Assembly: GCF_003116035.1 (NCBI RefSeq)
Contig: NZ_LGQW01000015.1
Location: forward strand, 3,743,858-3,807,857
Length of the DNA stretch: 64,000 nt
Source: Azospirillum sp. TSH64
GTDB lineage: Bacteria; Pseudomonadota; Alphaproteobacteria; Azospirillales; Azospirillaceae
Reading direction: 5' to 3'
Numbering within the stretch: the first letter of the stretch is position 1; each line of letters begins with the position of its first letter. Shown here piece by piece: positions 50,386-59,355 of this stretch. A model generated the notes under the pieces. It saw only the letters and a program-made list of their open reading frames with translations. It did no database searches and was not told the origin of the DNA. Position numbers and translations under genes: made by a program.

Positions 50386-51720
50386 GTGGCGGTTCAGGAC
50401 CATGACGCATACTGGCAGCCCGGTCTGGAAACCCAGAGCCGTGCCGACTGGCGGCAATTGCAGCTCGACCTGCTGAAGGACCATTTGCGGCACGCCTACG
50501 AAGGCTCGCCCTACTACCGCGCCACCTTCGACGCGCAGGGGGTGTCGCCGGGAGACCTGCGCACGCTGGACGATCTGCGGCGGTTTCCCTTCCTGGACAA
50601 GGCGACCATCCGCGACCGTCAGGTCGCGGTGCCGCCCTTCGGCGATCTGGTCGCCGTGCCGGAACGGGAGATCGTCTACATCTCCGCCTCCAGCGGATCG
50701 ACCGGGGTGCCGACCGCCTCGCCTTTTACCGCCAAGGACTTCGAAGAGTGGATCGACTATGAGGCGCGGCAGTTCTGGTCGAGCGGCCTGCGGCCGACCG
50801 ACCGCTATGCCCATGCGCTGAACTTCTCGCTGTTCGTCGGCGGTCCCTGCGTGCTGGGGGCGCAGAAGCTGGGCGCGCTCAGCATCCATGCCGGAACCCT
50901 GCCGTCGGAACGGCTGCTGGCGGTGCTGAACCAGTTTAGAGCGACGGCGCTGTGGACGACACCGTCCTACGCCTGGCATCTCGGCGAGACCGCCCAGCGC
51001 GAGGGCATCGACCCGGCCCGCGACCTCGCCGTCCGCCGGCTGTTCGTGGCGGGCGAGCCCGGCGGCTCGATCCCGGAGACACGCGAGCGGATCGAGGCGC
51101 TGTGGGGGGCGGAGGTCTACGATTATTACGGCCTGTCCGACATCTTCGGCTCCTGCGCCGGCATGTGCGTGGAGAAGGACGGGCTGCACTGGGCCGAGGA
51201 CCATATCCTGGTCGAGGTGCTGAACCCCGAAACCCTCGAACCGGTGGCGGAGGGCGAGCGCGGCGAGCTGGTGCTGACCACCCTGCGCAAGCGCGCCCGC
51301 CCGATCATCCGCTTCCGCACCGGCGACATCGTGTCGGTGACGACGGAGCCCTGCCGCTGCGGCCGCACCTCGCTGCGGCTGAATGGCGTGCATGGCCGGC
51401 TCGACGACATGCTGATCGTCAAGGGCGTCAACCTGTTCCCCGGCGACGTGGAGGCGGTGGTGCGCCAGGATCCGGCCCTGACCGGCGAATACCGGCTGGT
51501 GCTCGACCGGGTCGAGCGGCTGGACCGCCTGACGGTCGAGGCGGAACACACCCACGGCTTCAACGGCGATCCGGAAGAGCTTCGGGGCCGGCTGCGCCGC
51601 CAGCTGAAGGCTGCCACCGGCGTCGGGGCGGAGGTCGCCCTGCTCGCCCCCGGCACGCTGCCCCGCGCCGTCCACAAGGCCAAGCGGATCGACGACCGCC
51701 GCCAGCATGTCTGGTCGTGA
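50386..51720 (+). CDS. Phenylacetate-CoA ligase-like AMP-forming enzyme
   Basis: 444-aa adenylate-forming ligase, PaaK-like in length and order. The AMP loop is YISASSGSTGVPTASPF, then WTTPSYAWHLGETA, DYYGLSDIFGSC and the hinge FRTGDIVSVTTEPCRCGRTSLRLNGVHGRLDDMLIVKGVNLFP. It activates a carboxylate as CoA thioester or AMP. Start is GTG after GAAGGATAAGAAAAA; no phenylacetate genes are nearby. Inside an organosulfur operon the substrate is more likely a short acid derived from a thiol or sulfonate (inference). Confidence 0.85.
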   Translation: MAVQDHDAYWQPGLETQSRADWRQLQLDLLKDHLRHAYEGSPYYRATFDAQGVSPGDLRTLDDLRRFPFLDKATIRDRQVAVPPFGDLVAVPEREIVYISASSGSTGVPTASPFTAKDFEEWIDYEARQFWSSGLRPTDRYAHALNFSLFVGGPCVLGAQKLGALSIHAGTLPSERLLAVLNQFRATALWTTPSYAWHLGETAQREGIDPARDLAVRRLFVAGEPGGSIPETRERIEALWGAEVYDYYGLSDIFGSCAGMCVEKDGLHWAEDHILVEVLNPETLEPVAEGERGELVLTTLRKRARPIIRFRTGDIVSVTTEPCRCGRTSLRLNGVHGRLDDMLIVKGVNLFPGDVEAVVRQDPALTGEYRLVLDRVERLDRLTVEAEHTHGFNGDPEELRGRLRRQLKAATGVGAEVALLAPGTLPRAVHKAKRIDDRRQHVWS

Positions 51721-51747
51721 CCCAATCCCCTGACGGAGCCCGCTCCC

Positions 51748-52368
51748 ATGCCGGACACCACCCTTCCCGTCACCGAACAGCTGCCCGACGACATCTCCCA
51801 GGCGGCGGCTGACCGCCTGTTCCTCACCGCCCGCACGCCGCAAAGCTGGTCCGACCGGCCGGTCCCGGTGGAGACGCTCCACCGCCTCTACGATCTGGTC
51901 CGGCTGGCGCCGACCGCCTTCAACGGCAGCCCGGCGCGCTTCGTCTTCCTGACCACGCCGGAGGCGAAGGAGCGCTTGCGGCCAGCCTTGAGCCGCGGCA
52001 ATCAGTCCAAGCTGACGGCCGGCGCCATCGCCATCGTCGCCTATGACCGCCGCTTCTTCGAGCATCTGCCGCTGCTGAGTCCGCATTACGACCCCTCGCC
52101 GATGTTCGTCGACGAGCCGTCGCTGGCCGAGACCACGGCCTTCCGCAACGGCAGCCTCCAGGCCGGCTACCTGATCCTGGCCGCCCGGCTGCTGGGTCTG
52201 GATGCCGGGCCGATGTCCGGCTTCGATGCCGAAGCGGTCGATGCGGAATTCTTCGCCGACGGCCGTCTCCGCACCAACCTGCTGGTGGCGCTGGGCCATG
52301 CCGACGGCCCGCCGTCGCGCCCGCGCGCCCCGCGGCTGGACGCGTCGAAGGCGGTGGTGATCCTCTGA
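51748..52368 (+). CDS. Malonic semialdehyde reductase-like nitroreductase (RutE/HadB type)
   Basis: 206-aa FMN-dependent oxidoreductase. SWSDRPVPVETLHRLYDLVRLAPTAFNGSPARFVFLTTPEAKERLRPALSRGNQSKLTAGAIAIVAYD closely follows RutE, which reduces malonic semialdehyde (3-oxopropanoate) to 3-hydroxypropanoate in uracil breakdown. AARLLGLDAGPMSGFDAEAVDAEFF is also RutE-like. No other rut gene is near, so its aldehyde may come from the TauD-like dioxygenase of this operon. It follows the ligase gene by 27 nt. Confidence 0.85.
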   Translation: MPDTTLPVTEQLPDDISQAAADRLFLTARTPQSWSDRPVPVETLHRLYDLVRLAPTAFNGSPARFVFLTTPEAKERLRPALSRGNQSKLTAGAIAIVAYDRRFFEHLPLLSPHYDPSPMFVDEPSLAETTAFRNGSLQAGYLILAARLLGLDAGPMSGFDAEAVDAEFFADGRLRTNLLVALGHADGPPSRPRAPRLDASKAVVIL

Positions 52369-52417
52369 GCCCAACGCCGTAGCGGCCGGCAAATCCCGGC
52401 CGAACGGGAGATCGATC

Positions 52418-53470
52418 ATGAGCGTGAACGACACGGCCGCCGCCCTGCCGGCGGCCAACGGCGGAGCTTTGCCAATAGGCGGCGGCCTGCCGTCCAACCT
52501 CCTCCTGCGCTTCTCCGCCGCCGCCCTGCTGTGGTTCGCCGCGTCCGGGGTGACGGCCCTGTGGCCCGACGCTGCCGATGCCCAGGAGTGGGAGCGGACC
52601 GGCGAGTTCGCCAGCCTGCTGGTGGTCGCCGCCGGGCTGCTGGTGCTGGCCGCCCTGCTGGCCGCGGCGATCCGCCCTGCACCGCGCAGCCGGCTGGAGG
52701 CCGCCATCGGCAGCCTGTCGGCGTCCGTTCCCTGGCTGATCGCCCTGGCGCTGGGCGTCACCGGCTGGGAAATCCTGACCGCCAAGCTCAATCTGCTTCC
52801 GCGCCCCTTCTTCGTGCCGCCGCAGGCGCTGCTGGAGGTCTATCTCGACGACTGGCCGCGGCTGCTCGACTGCTTCGCCGCTTCGCTGAGGCTGCTGGTC
52901 ACCGGCTATGCCGTGGGTTCGATCCTTGGCGTGGTGACGGGGGTCGCCATCGGCTGGTCGCGCGCGGTCGGCTATTGGGTGCACCCGGTTCTGCGGCTGA
53001 TCGGCCCGCTGCCGGCCACCGCGTGGCTGCCCATCGCTTTCTTCGCCTTTCCCACCAGTTGGAGCGCCAGCGTCTTCCTGATCGCGCTGGCCAGCGGCGT
53101 GCCGGTGACCGTCCTCACTTGGTCCGGCGTGGCCGGGGTCAACAGCGCCTATTACGACATCGCCCGCACGCTGGGCGCCTCCCCGCGCTTCCTGGTGCTG
53201 AAGGTCGCCGTTCCGGCGGCGATGCCGCATGTCTTCGTCGGGCTGTTCATGGGGCTGGGCGCCTCCTTCGCCGTCCTGGTGGTGGCGGAGATGCTGGGCG
53301 TGAAGTCCGGGGTCGGCTGGTACCTGCAATGGGCCCAGGGCTGGGCCGCCTACGGCAACATGTATGCGGCCCTGCTGGTGATGGCGCTGCTCTGCTCCGG
53401 TCTGGTGACGCTGCTGTTCCGCGTCCGCGACCGCCTGCTCGCCTGGCAGAAGGGAATGCTCAAATGGTAG
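52418..53470 (+). CDS. ABC transporter permease, sulfonate/taurine type
   Basis: 350 aa. The first ~110 residues carry two extra N-terminal membrane segments with a periplasmic loop (LWPDAADAQEWERTGE), unusual for this family. Then follow the normal core (FFVPPQALLEVYLDDWPRLLDCFAASLRLLVTGYAVGS) and EAA loop (YYDIARTLGASPRFLVLKVAVPAAMPHVFVGLFMGLGASFAVL). GGGAG precedes the ATG. It overlaps the ATPase start by 7 nt. Confidence 0.88.
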   Translation: MSVNDTAAALPAANGGALPIGGGLPSNLLLRFSAAALLWFAASGVTALWPDAADAQEWERTGEFASLLVVAAGLLVLAALLAAAIRPAPRSRLEAAIGSLSASVPWLIALALGVTGWEILTAKLNLLPRPFFVPPQALLEVYLDDWPRLLDCFAASLRLLVTGYAVGSILGVVTGVAIGWSRAVGYWVHPVLRLIGPLPATAWLPIAFFAFPTSWSASVFLIALASGVPVTVLTWSGVAGVNSAYYDIARTLGASPRFLVLKVAVPAAMPHVFVGLFMGLGASFAVLVVAEMLGVKSGVGWYLQWAQGWAAYGNMYAALLVMALLCSGLVTLLFRVRDRLLAWQKGMLKW

Positions 53471-54258
53471 CGCTCGAAAACACCGACACTGCCGGCATGA
53501 CCACTGGCATGACCATCGACGTGCAGGCGGTCAGCCACAGCTTCGAACTGCATGGCGCACCGCTGCCGGTGCTGGACGGGGTGGAACTGCGGGTGGAGCC
53601 GGGCGAGCTGGTCGCCCTGCTGGGACCAAGCGGCTGCGGCAAGTCCACCCTGCTGCGCCTCGTCGCCGGACTGGAACCGCCCAGCCGCGGCGGCATCCTG
53701 GCCGACGGCCGCCCCATCGACGGTCCCGACCCGTCGCGCGTCGTCGTCTTCCAGGACCCGACGCTCTATCCCTGGCGCACCGTGCGCGACAATGTCGCCC
53801 TGGGGTTGGAGGCGCGCGGCCTGCTGCGCTCGCAAGGCCACCGGATCGACAAGGCGCTGGCGCTGGTCGGGCTGACCGGTTTCGAGAAGGCCTATCCGCA
53901 CCAGCTGTCCGGCGGCATGGCACAACGCGCGGCGCTGGCCCGCGCCCTGGTCAACGACCCGCGTCTGCTGATCCTCGACGAACCGCTGGGCAAGCTGGAC
54001 AGCCTGACCCGGCTGGCGATGCAGAGCGAGCTGGTCGATCTGTGGCGCAGTTCGGGCTTCACCGGCCTGCTGGTCACCCACGACATCGAGGAGGCGCTGT
54101 TCATGGCGACCCGCGTGATCGTGTTCAGCGGCCGCCCGGCCCGCATCAAGGCCGACCTGTCCATCGACCGCCCCTATCCCCGCCACCGCGGCGATCCGGT
54201 CCTGACTGAGCTTCGTCACCGCATTCTCGAACTGCTCGGCCTTGCCGAGACCTGGTGA
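53464..54258 (+). CDS. ABC transporter ATP-binding protein, SsuB type
   Basis: 264 aa. Walker A is LGPSGCGKST, the Q-loop lies in VVFQDPTLYPWRTV, the signature is LSGGMAQRAALARAL, Walker B is LLILDEPLGKLD, and the switch is VTHDIEEALFMA. Partner of the permease just upstream; the binding-protein gene of this set follows two genes later at 56.6 kb. Confidence 0.9.
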   Translation: MVALENTDTAGMTTGMTIDVQAVSHSFELHGAPLPVLDGVELRVEPGELVALLGPSGCGKSTLLRLVAGLEPPSRGGILADGRPIDGPDPSRVVVFQDPTLYPWRTVRDNVALGLEARGLLRSQGHRIDKALALVGLTGFEKAYPHQLSGGMAQRAALARALVNDPRLLILDEPLGKLDSLTRLAMQSELVDLWRSSGFTGLLVTHDIEEALFMATRVIVFSGRPARIKADLSIDRPYPRHRGDPVLTELRHRILELLGLAETW

Positions 54259-54270
54259 GGACACCCGACC

Positions 54271-54909
54271 ATGCCCGACAGCTTCCCACCCGCTACCGCC
54301 ACCCTGAACTTGGAACGTCTGCGCGGCTTCATCGCCGACTTCACCCGGCTGGTGGAGCGGCACGGCGACGACGAGCCCGCGGTGCTCGATGCCGGCCGCG
54401 CCCTGCTGGCCGGGCTGATCGCCGTCGACGATTGGCTGCCCGACGCTTATGCCCAGCCCGACCCGGTGCAGTATCGCCAGTATCTGCTGCATTGCGACCC
54501 GTACGAGCGCTTCTCCGTCGTCAGCTTCGTCTGGGGACCGGGGCAGCGGACGCCGATCCACGACCACACTGTCTGGGGCCTCGTCGGCATCCTGCGCGGG
54601 GCGGAACGCTCGCAACGCTATGACCTCCAGCCGCAGGGCGGCCCGCCGGTCGCCCATCCGCCCGAAATCCTGAAGGCCGGGTCGGTCGAGGCGGTGTCGC
54701 CCCGCATCGGCGATGTCCATGCGATCTCCAACGCGCTGGCTGACCGGCCGTCCATCAGCATCCACATCTATGGCGGCAACATCGGCGCCGTCCGGCGGTC
54801 GGTGTTCGACCCGCTGACCGGCCAGCGCAAGCCCTTCATCTCCGGCTACGCCAACAGCGCCCTGCCCAACCTGTGGGACCGCTCGCAGCCCGTCCCCCAC
54901 GCCGCCTGA
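54271..54909 (+). CDS. Thiol dioxygenase, Gln-type (3-mercaptopropionate/cysteine dioxygenase)
   Basis: 212-aa non-heme iron cupin that oxidises a thiol to a sulfinate. Iron ligands are His97 and His99 (PIHDHTVWG) and His150 (GDVHAISN). The active-site motif that reads Y-x-Arg-N-L in true cysteine dioxygenases reads YRQYLL here, so Gln70 takes the Arg place. Gln-type enzymes prefer 3-mercaptopropionate over cysteine. It follows the ATPase by 12 nt. The product (sulfinopropionate or cysteine sulfinate) could feed the ligase and dioxygenase of this operon. Confidence 0.88.
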   Translation: MPDSFPPATATLNLERLRGFIADFTRLVERHGDDEPAVLDAGRALLAGLIAVDDWLPDAYAQPDPVQYRQYLLHCDPYERFSVVSFVWGPGQRTPIHDHTVWGLVGILRGAERSQRYDLQPQGGPPVAHPPEILKAGSVEAVSPRIGDVHAISNALADRPSISIHIYGGNIGAVRRSVFDPLTGQRKPFISGYANSALPNLWDRSQPVPHAA

Positions 54910-54924
54910 GGATCCGTCACCGCC

Positions 54925-56556
54925 ATGACCGCAGCCGTCACCGCAACCGCTCCGCTCTCCACCCGCCGCCCCGCCGACATCCGCCGCGCCTGGATCGAAC
55001 GCGACGAGGTCGCCCTGCTCGACGCGCGGGAGGAAGGCCCCTATTCGCTGGCCCACCCGCTGTTTGCCGTCTCCGTCCCGCTGAGCCGCGTGGAGTTGCT
55101 CGCTTACGACCTGCTGCCGCGGCGCGACGTGCCGATCACCGTCTATGACGATGGCGAAGGCTATGCCGAGCCGGCCGCCCGCCGGCTCCAGGCGCTGGGC
55201 TACGGCGACGTGACGCTGCTGGAGGGCGGGCTGGCCGGCTGGATCGCCGCCGGATTCGAGGTCTATCGGGACGTGAACGTGCCGAGCAAGGCCTTCGGCG
55301 AGTGGGTCGAGCACCATCGCCACACCCCCTCGCTGCCGGCTGCGGAGGTGAAGGCACTGATCGACGCCAAGGCCGATCTGGTCATCCTCGACGCCCGCCG
55401 CTTCGAGGAATACCGCACCATGTCGATTCCCGGCGGCATCAGCGTGCCGGGCGCCGAGCTGGTCAAGCGCGTCCACGACATCGCCCCCAACCCCGACACT
55501 CTCGTGGTGGTCAACTGCGCCGGCCGCACGCGGTCGATCATCGGCACCCAGTCGCTGGTGAATGCCGGGATTCCCAACCGGGTCGCCGCCCTGCGCAACG
55601 GCACCATCGGATGGACGCTGGCCGGGCTGACGCTGGACAGCGGGCGGGACGGCCGCTTCCCGGAGGTCTCTGCAGAGGGCGACGCCGCCGGCCGCCGGGC
55701 GGCGCGGGCGGTTGCCGACCGGGCCGGCGTCGGCCGGATCGACGCGGCAACGCTTGACCGCTTCCGCGGCGACGAACGCCGGACGCTCCATCTCTTCGAC
55801 GTGCGCACGCCGGAGGAGTATGAGGCCGGGCACCTGCCGGGATTCCGCCACGCCGCCGGCGGCCAGCTGGTCCAGGCGACCGACGAGTATGTCGGGGTGC
55901 GTGGCGCCCGCATCGTCCTGGCCGACGATCCGGCCGGCGGCGGTGGTCCGCGCGCCGACATGTCCGCCTCTTGGCTGTCGCAGCTTGGCTGGGAGGTGCA
56001 TGTGCTGGAGGGCGACGTGTCCGAGCTGGGCAGCGAGAGCGGCCCCGACCGCCGCCGCCTGCCGCCGGAGCCGGAGGTGGGAGCGGAGACCATCGCGCCG
56101 CGCGACCTGCTGGCCCTGCTGGAGAATGGCGAGGCGGTGGTGATCGACATCACCCGCAGCCCGCGCTACCGCGCCGGGCACATTCCGGGGGCCTATTTTT
56201 CCACCCGCGCCCGGCTGGCCGGCACCATTGCCCTCCTGCCCAAGGGGGTCCGCCCGGTGCTGACCTGCGGCGATGGCACGCTGACCCGCTATGCCGTCGC
56301 CGATTTCACCCTTTCCCATTTGTCTGGCGAGCGACGTCCGCTTCTGCTGGCGGGCGGCACCAAGGGCTGGGTGGCAGCCGGACTGCCGCTCAGCACCGAT
56401 CTCGACCGGCTGGGGGGCGAACCCGACGACGTCTACAAGCGCCCCTACGAGGGCACCGACAACAGCGCCGCCGCCATGCAGGGCTACATCGACTGGGAGC
56501 TTGAGCTGGTCGATCAGCTGAAGCGCGACGGCGCCCACAATTTCCACGTCATCTGA
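54925..56556 (+). CDS. Four-domain rhodanese sulfurtransferase
   Basis: 543 aa built from four rhodanese-like domains of ~120 residues each. Domain 2 keeps the catalytic Cys198 (VVVNCAGRTRSI), domain 4 has Cys448 (LTCGDGTLTR), while domains 1 (TVYDDGEGYAEP) and 3 (VLADDPAGGGG) have lost the Cys. The protein should move sulfane sulfur between thiols. It is encoded between the thiol dioxygenase and a sulfonate-type binding protein, pointing to handling of persulfide or sulfite formed from imported thiols. Starts 15 nt after the dioxygenase stop. Confidence 0.88.
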   Translation: MTAAVTATAPLSTRRPADIRRAWIERDEVALLDAREEGPYSLAHPLFAVSVPLSRVELLAYDLLPRRDVPITVYDDGEGYAEPAARRLQALGYGDVTLLEGGLAGWIAAGFEVYRDVNVPSKAFGEWVEHHRHTPSLPAAEVKALIDAKADLVILDARRFEEYRTMSIPGGISVPGAELVKRVHDIAPNPDTLVVVNCAGRTRSIIGTQSLVNAGIPNRVAALRNGTIGWTLAGLTLDSGRDGRFPEVSAEGDAAGRRAARAVADRAGVGRIDAATLDRFRGDERRTLHLFDVRTPEEYEAGHLPGFRHAAGGQLVQATDEYVGVRGARIVLADDPAGGGGPRADMSASWLSQLGWEVHVLEGDVSELGSESGPDRRRLPPEPEVGAETIAPRDLLALLENGEAVVIDITRSPRYRAGHIPGAYFSTRARLAGTIALLPKGVRPVLTCGDGTLTRYAVADFTLSHLSGERRPLLLAGGTKGWVAAGLPLSTDLDRLGGEPDDVYKRPYEGTDNSAAAMQGYIDWELELVDQLKRDGAHNFHVI

Positions 56557-56576
56557 CGCACCGGATGGGACAGCTC

Positions 56577-57611
56577 ATGACCAAGCCCTTTTCCATTCGG
56601 CGGCGGACCCTGCTGGGCTCCGCTCTGCTTCTCGCCGGCGGGATCGCCGCCTCGATGCCGCAGACGGCACAGGCAGAGGCGACCGAGGTTCGCTTCGCCC
56701 GCAATCTCGGCCTCGGCTATCTGCCGCTCTATGTCATGCAGGACAAGGGGCTGGTGGAGTCGCAGGCGCGCGCCGCCGGGCTGAGGGAGGTGAAGGCCAG
56801 CTACACCCCGCTCGGCAACCCGACGACGATCACCGAAGCCACCCTGTCCGGCAATGCCGACTTCGGCGCAGCCGGCGTGCCCGCCTTCATCATCGCCTGG
56901 GATAAGACGAAGGGGAACGCCAACCTGCGCGGGCTGGCGGCGCTGAACGCCCAGCCGGCCTACCTCAACACCAACCGGCCCGAGGTGAAGGGCCTGACGG
57001 ACTTCACCGACAAGGACCGCATCGTCGTGCCCTCGGTCCGCGCCTCCTATCAGGCCATCGTGCTGCAGATCGCGGCGGAGAAGACCTTCGGCCCGGGCCA
57101 GCATGCGAAGCTCGATCCCCAGACCGTCTCGCTGGCCCATCCCGACGGCACCGCCGCCCTGCTGTCCGGCAAGACCGAGATCACCGCCCATTTCACCAGC
57201 CCGCCCTTCCAGGACCAGCAGCTGCGCGATCCCAAGATCCACAAGGTGCTGAGCAGCTACGACGTTCTGGGCGGCCCCGCCTCCTTCAGCGCGCTGTGGA
57301 CCTCCGCCGCCTTCCACGACGCCAACCCGAAGCTGACCAAAGCGGTGCTGGCGGCGCTTGAGGACGCGGTGGCGCAGATCAAGGCCGACCCGCAGGAGGC
57401 GGCGCGCGCCTACATCCGCATCGAGAACTCCAAGCTCGGCGTGGAGGAGGTGGCGGCGATGATCGCGCATCCGGAGATCTCATACGATCTCACCCCGCGC
57501 GGCATCGGCATTTTCACCGACTTCATGGCGCGCATCGGCTCGATCCGCAACCGGCCGGCCGACTGGCGCGACCTGTTCTTCACCGACATCCATGACCGCG
57601 CCGGCAGCTGA
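56577..57611 (+). CDS. NitT/TauT-type ABC substrate-binding protein, Tat-exported
   Basis: 344 aa. The start has a twin-arginine motif (SIRRRTLLGSALLLAGG), so it is probably exported folded. RFARNLGLGYLPLYVMQDKGL, SGNADFGAAGVPAFIIAWDKTKG and DPKIHKVLSSYDVLGGPASF make it a sibling of the protein at 35.6 kb. The ATG at 56577 has GGGA upstream; one 12 nt earlier lacks a site. It supplies the binding protein for the 52.4-54.3 kb permease/ATPase. Confidence 0.88.
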   Translation: MTKPFSIRRRTLLGSALLLAGGIAASMPQTAQAEATEVRFARNLGLGYLPLYVMQDKGLVESQARAAGLREVKASYTPLGNPTTITEATLSGNADFGAAGVPAFIIAWDKTKGNANLRGLAALNAQPAYLNTNRPEVKGLTDFTDKDRIVVPSVRASYQAIVLQIAAEKTFGPGQHAKLDPQTVSLAHPDGTAALLSGKTEITAHFTSPPFQDQQLRDPKIHKVLSSYDVLGGPASFSALWTSAAFHDANPKLTKAVLAALEDAVAQIKADPQEAARAYIRIENSKLGVEEVAAMIAHPEISYDLTPRGIGIFTDFMARIGSIRNRPADWRDLFFTDIHDRAGS

Positions 57612-57619
57612 GGGTTCGC

Positions 57620-58510
57620 ATGTCCGATCCAGACCTCACCATCCATCCGGTGACCCCGACGCTGGGTGCCGAGATCCGCAATCTCGACCTGTCGCAGCCG
57701 TTCAGCACCGGCACGGCTTCGGCCCTCGCCGACGCGCTGGACCGCCATCTGGTGCTGGTCTTCCGCGACCAGACCCTGTCGGACGCCGACCTCGTCCGCG
57801 TCTCCGCCCATTTCGGTCCGCTCGACAAGGCACCGATCACCGAGAATGGACGGCTGCACGCGCCGGGCCATGAGGAGGTCTACGTCATCTCCAACGTCAC
57901 GGAGAATGGCCGGCCCATCGGCGCGCTGGGCGCGGGGGAGTCGGTGTGGCACGCCGACATGACCTATCTGGAGACCCCTCCCTACGCCAGCAGCCTCTAT
58001 GCGCTGGAAGTGCCGGCGGAGGGCGGCGACACCGGCTTCCTCAGCATGTTCGCCGCCTATGACGCCTTGCCGGCGACGCTGAAACGGCGGGTGGAGGGGC
58101 TGTCGATCAAGCATGACAGCACCACCAACAGCGGCGGCTACCTGCGCCAGGGGTTCCTCCCGCCGACCGATGTCGCCACCTCGCCGGGCACGGTGCATCC
58201 GCTGGTCATCGCCCACCCGGTGACGGGGGCCAGGGCATTGCTGCTGGGCCGCCGTCCCCATGCCCACATCCCCGGCCTGTCGGTGGCGGAGAGCGAGGCG
58301 CTGCTGGATGAAATCTGGGCGGCGGCAGTGCGGCCGGAGCTTGCCTGGCACCACCGCTGGCGTGTCGGCGATCTGGTGATGTGGGACAACCGCTGGACCA
58401 TGCACCGCCGCGACCCCTTCCCCGAGGACCAGCGCCGCCGCATGCACCGCACCCAGATCGCCGTGCCGGCGGATCGTCGCCAGGACCCGCGGCGGACGGT
58501 GGCCGCATGA
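57620..58510 (+). CDS. TauD/TfdA-family Fe(II)/2-oxoglutarate dioxygenase
   Basis: 296 aa. Iron ligands are His111 and Asp113 (WHADMTYLETPP) and a His near the C-terminus (DNRWTMHRRDPF); the 2-oxoglutarate Arg is in RRRMHRTQIAV. Similar enzymes cleave taurine or other sulfonates by hydroxylating the carbon next to sulfur. It differs from tauD at 46 kb, so it likely takes a different sulfonate. ATGA overlap with the HAD gene. Confidence 0.88.
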   Translation: MSDPDLTIHPVTPTLGAEIRNLDLSQPFSTGTASALADALDRHLVLVFRDQTLSDADLVRVSAHFGPLDKAPITENGRLHAPGHEEVYVISNVTENGRPIGALGAGESVWHADMTYLETPPYASSLYALEVPAEGGDTGFLSMFAAYDALPATLKRRVEGLSIKHDSTTNSGGYLRQGFLPPTDVATSPGTVHPLVIAHPVTGARALLLGRRPHAHIPGLSVAESEALLDEIWAAAVRPELAWHHRWRVGDLVMWDNRWTMHRRDPFPEDQRRRMHRTQIAVPADRRQDPRRTVAA

Positions 58511-59355
58511 CCGTCAGCGCCGCTCTGCGTCCGCTGGCGAAGGCTCCGGCGGCGGCCCTGGCCCGCGTGCGGTTCGTCCTGACCGACATGGACGACACTC
58601 TCACCCACCGGGGCCGCCTGTCCGCCCGAACCTACAAGGCTCTGGAGCGGCTGCGCGATGCCGGAATTCCGGTCCTGCCGGTCACTGCCGCCCCGGCTGG
58701 CTGGGCCGACCAGATGGCGCGCATGTGGCCGGTGGATGGGGTGATCGCCGAGAATGGCGGCTTGTTCCTGCGCCGTACCGCCGACGGCGATGTCGAGCGG
58801 CGCTATTGGCACGGGGAGGAGGAGCGCACGGTGGCCGCAAGGCGGCTGGAGCGTCTGCGGCAGGCCATCCACGCCGTTCTGCCCGAGGTGGAATTGGCGA
58901 GCGACCAGCCTTTCCGCCTGTGCAGCCTCGCCTTCCGCGTTCCTTCCGATCCCGCCTTGCGAACGGCGCTGGTCCGTCACTTCCGCAACGCCGGAGCGGA
59001 GGTGACGGTCAATTCCCTATGGGTGCTCGGCTGGTTCGGCGGCTACGACAAGCTCGGCATGGCGCGCCGGGTGATGCGCGAGGTTCATGGCCTCGACATC
59101 GACGCCGCACCGGAGACCGTCGCCTATGCCGGCGATTCGGTCAACGACGCGCCGATGTTCGCCCATTTCCCGACCTCCGTCGGCGTCAGCACGGTCATCG
59201 ACTTCCTGTCCGAGATCCCCCGGCCGCCGGCCTGGATCACGCGCGGCCCCGGCGGCGACGGCTTCGTCGAGCTGGCCGACGCGCTGCTGGCGGCGCGGAA
59301 CCCTCCCTCCCTTGTCCCGGAGCCACGCTCCGCAGGAGACCATCATGAGCCTTGA
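58507..59355 (+). CDS. HAD-family phosphatase (Cof/MPGP type)
   Basis: 282 aa. DxD motif FVLTDMDDTLTHRG (Asp27 nucleophile, Asp29), a threonine/serine motif (VLPVTAAPAGW) and GDSVNDAPMF (motif IV) are intact, with a C2B-type cap domain between. It should hydrolyse a small phosphorylated metabolite. Its ATG overlaps the TauD-type gene stop and its end overlaps the next start by 11 nt, so it belongs to the operon although its role there is unclear. Confidence 0.85.
   Translation: MTVSAALRPLAKAPAAALARVRFVLTDMDDTLTHRGRLSARTYKALERLRDAGIPVLPVTAAPAGWADQMARMWPVDGVIAENGGLFLRRTADGDVERRYWHGEEERTVAARRLERLRQAIHAVLPEVELASDQPFRLCSLAFRVPSDPALRTALVRHFRNAGAEVTVNSLWVLGWFGGYDKLGMARRVMREVHGLDIDAAPETVAYAGDSVNDAPMFAHFPTSVGVSTVIDFLSEIPRPPAWITRGPGGDGFVELADALLAARNPPSLVPEPRSAGDHHEP

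Noticed and set aside
50386..51720. Phenylacetate degradation locus
   Set aside because: Only the ligase-like gene resembles this pathway; no paaABCDE or ring-processing genes are nearby, and the gene sits inside an organosulfur operon.
53350..56547. A 1065-codon open frame on the minus strand
   Set aside because: Antisense shadow of the permease, ATPase, dioxygenase and rhodanese genes, whose catalytic motifs are clear; high GC makes long antisense frames common here. The same applies to 43196-46111 and 49972-52791 (minus).
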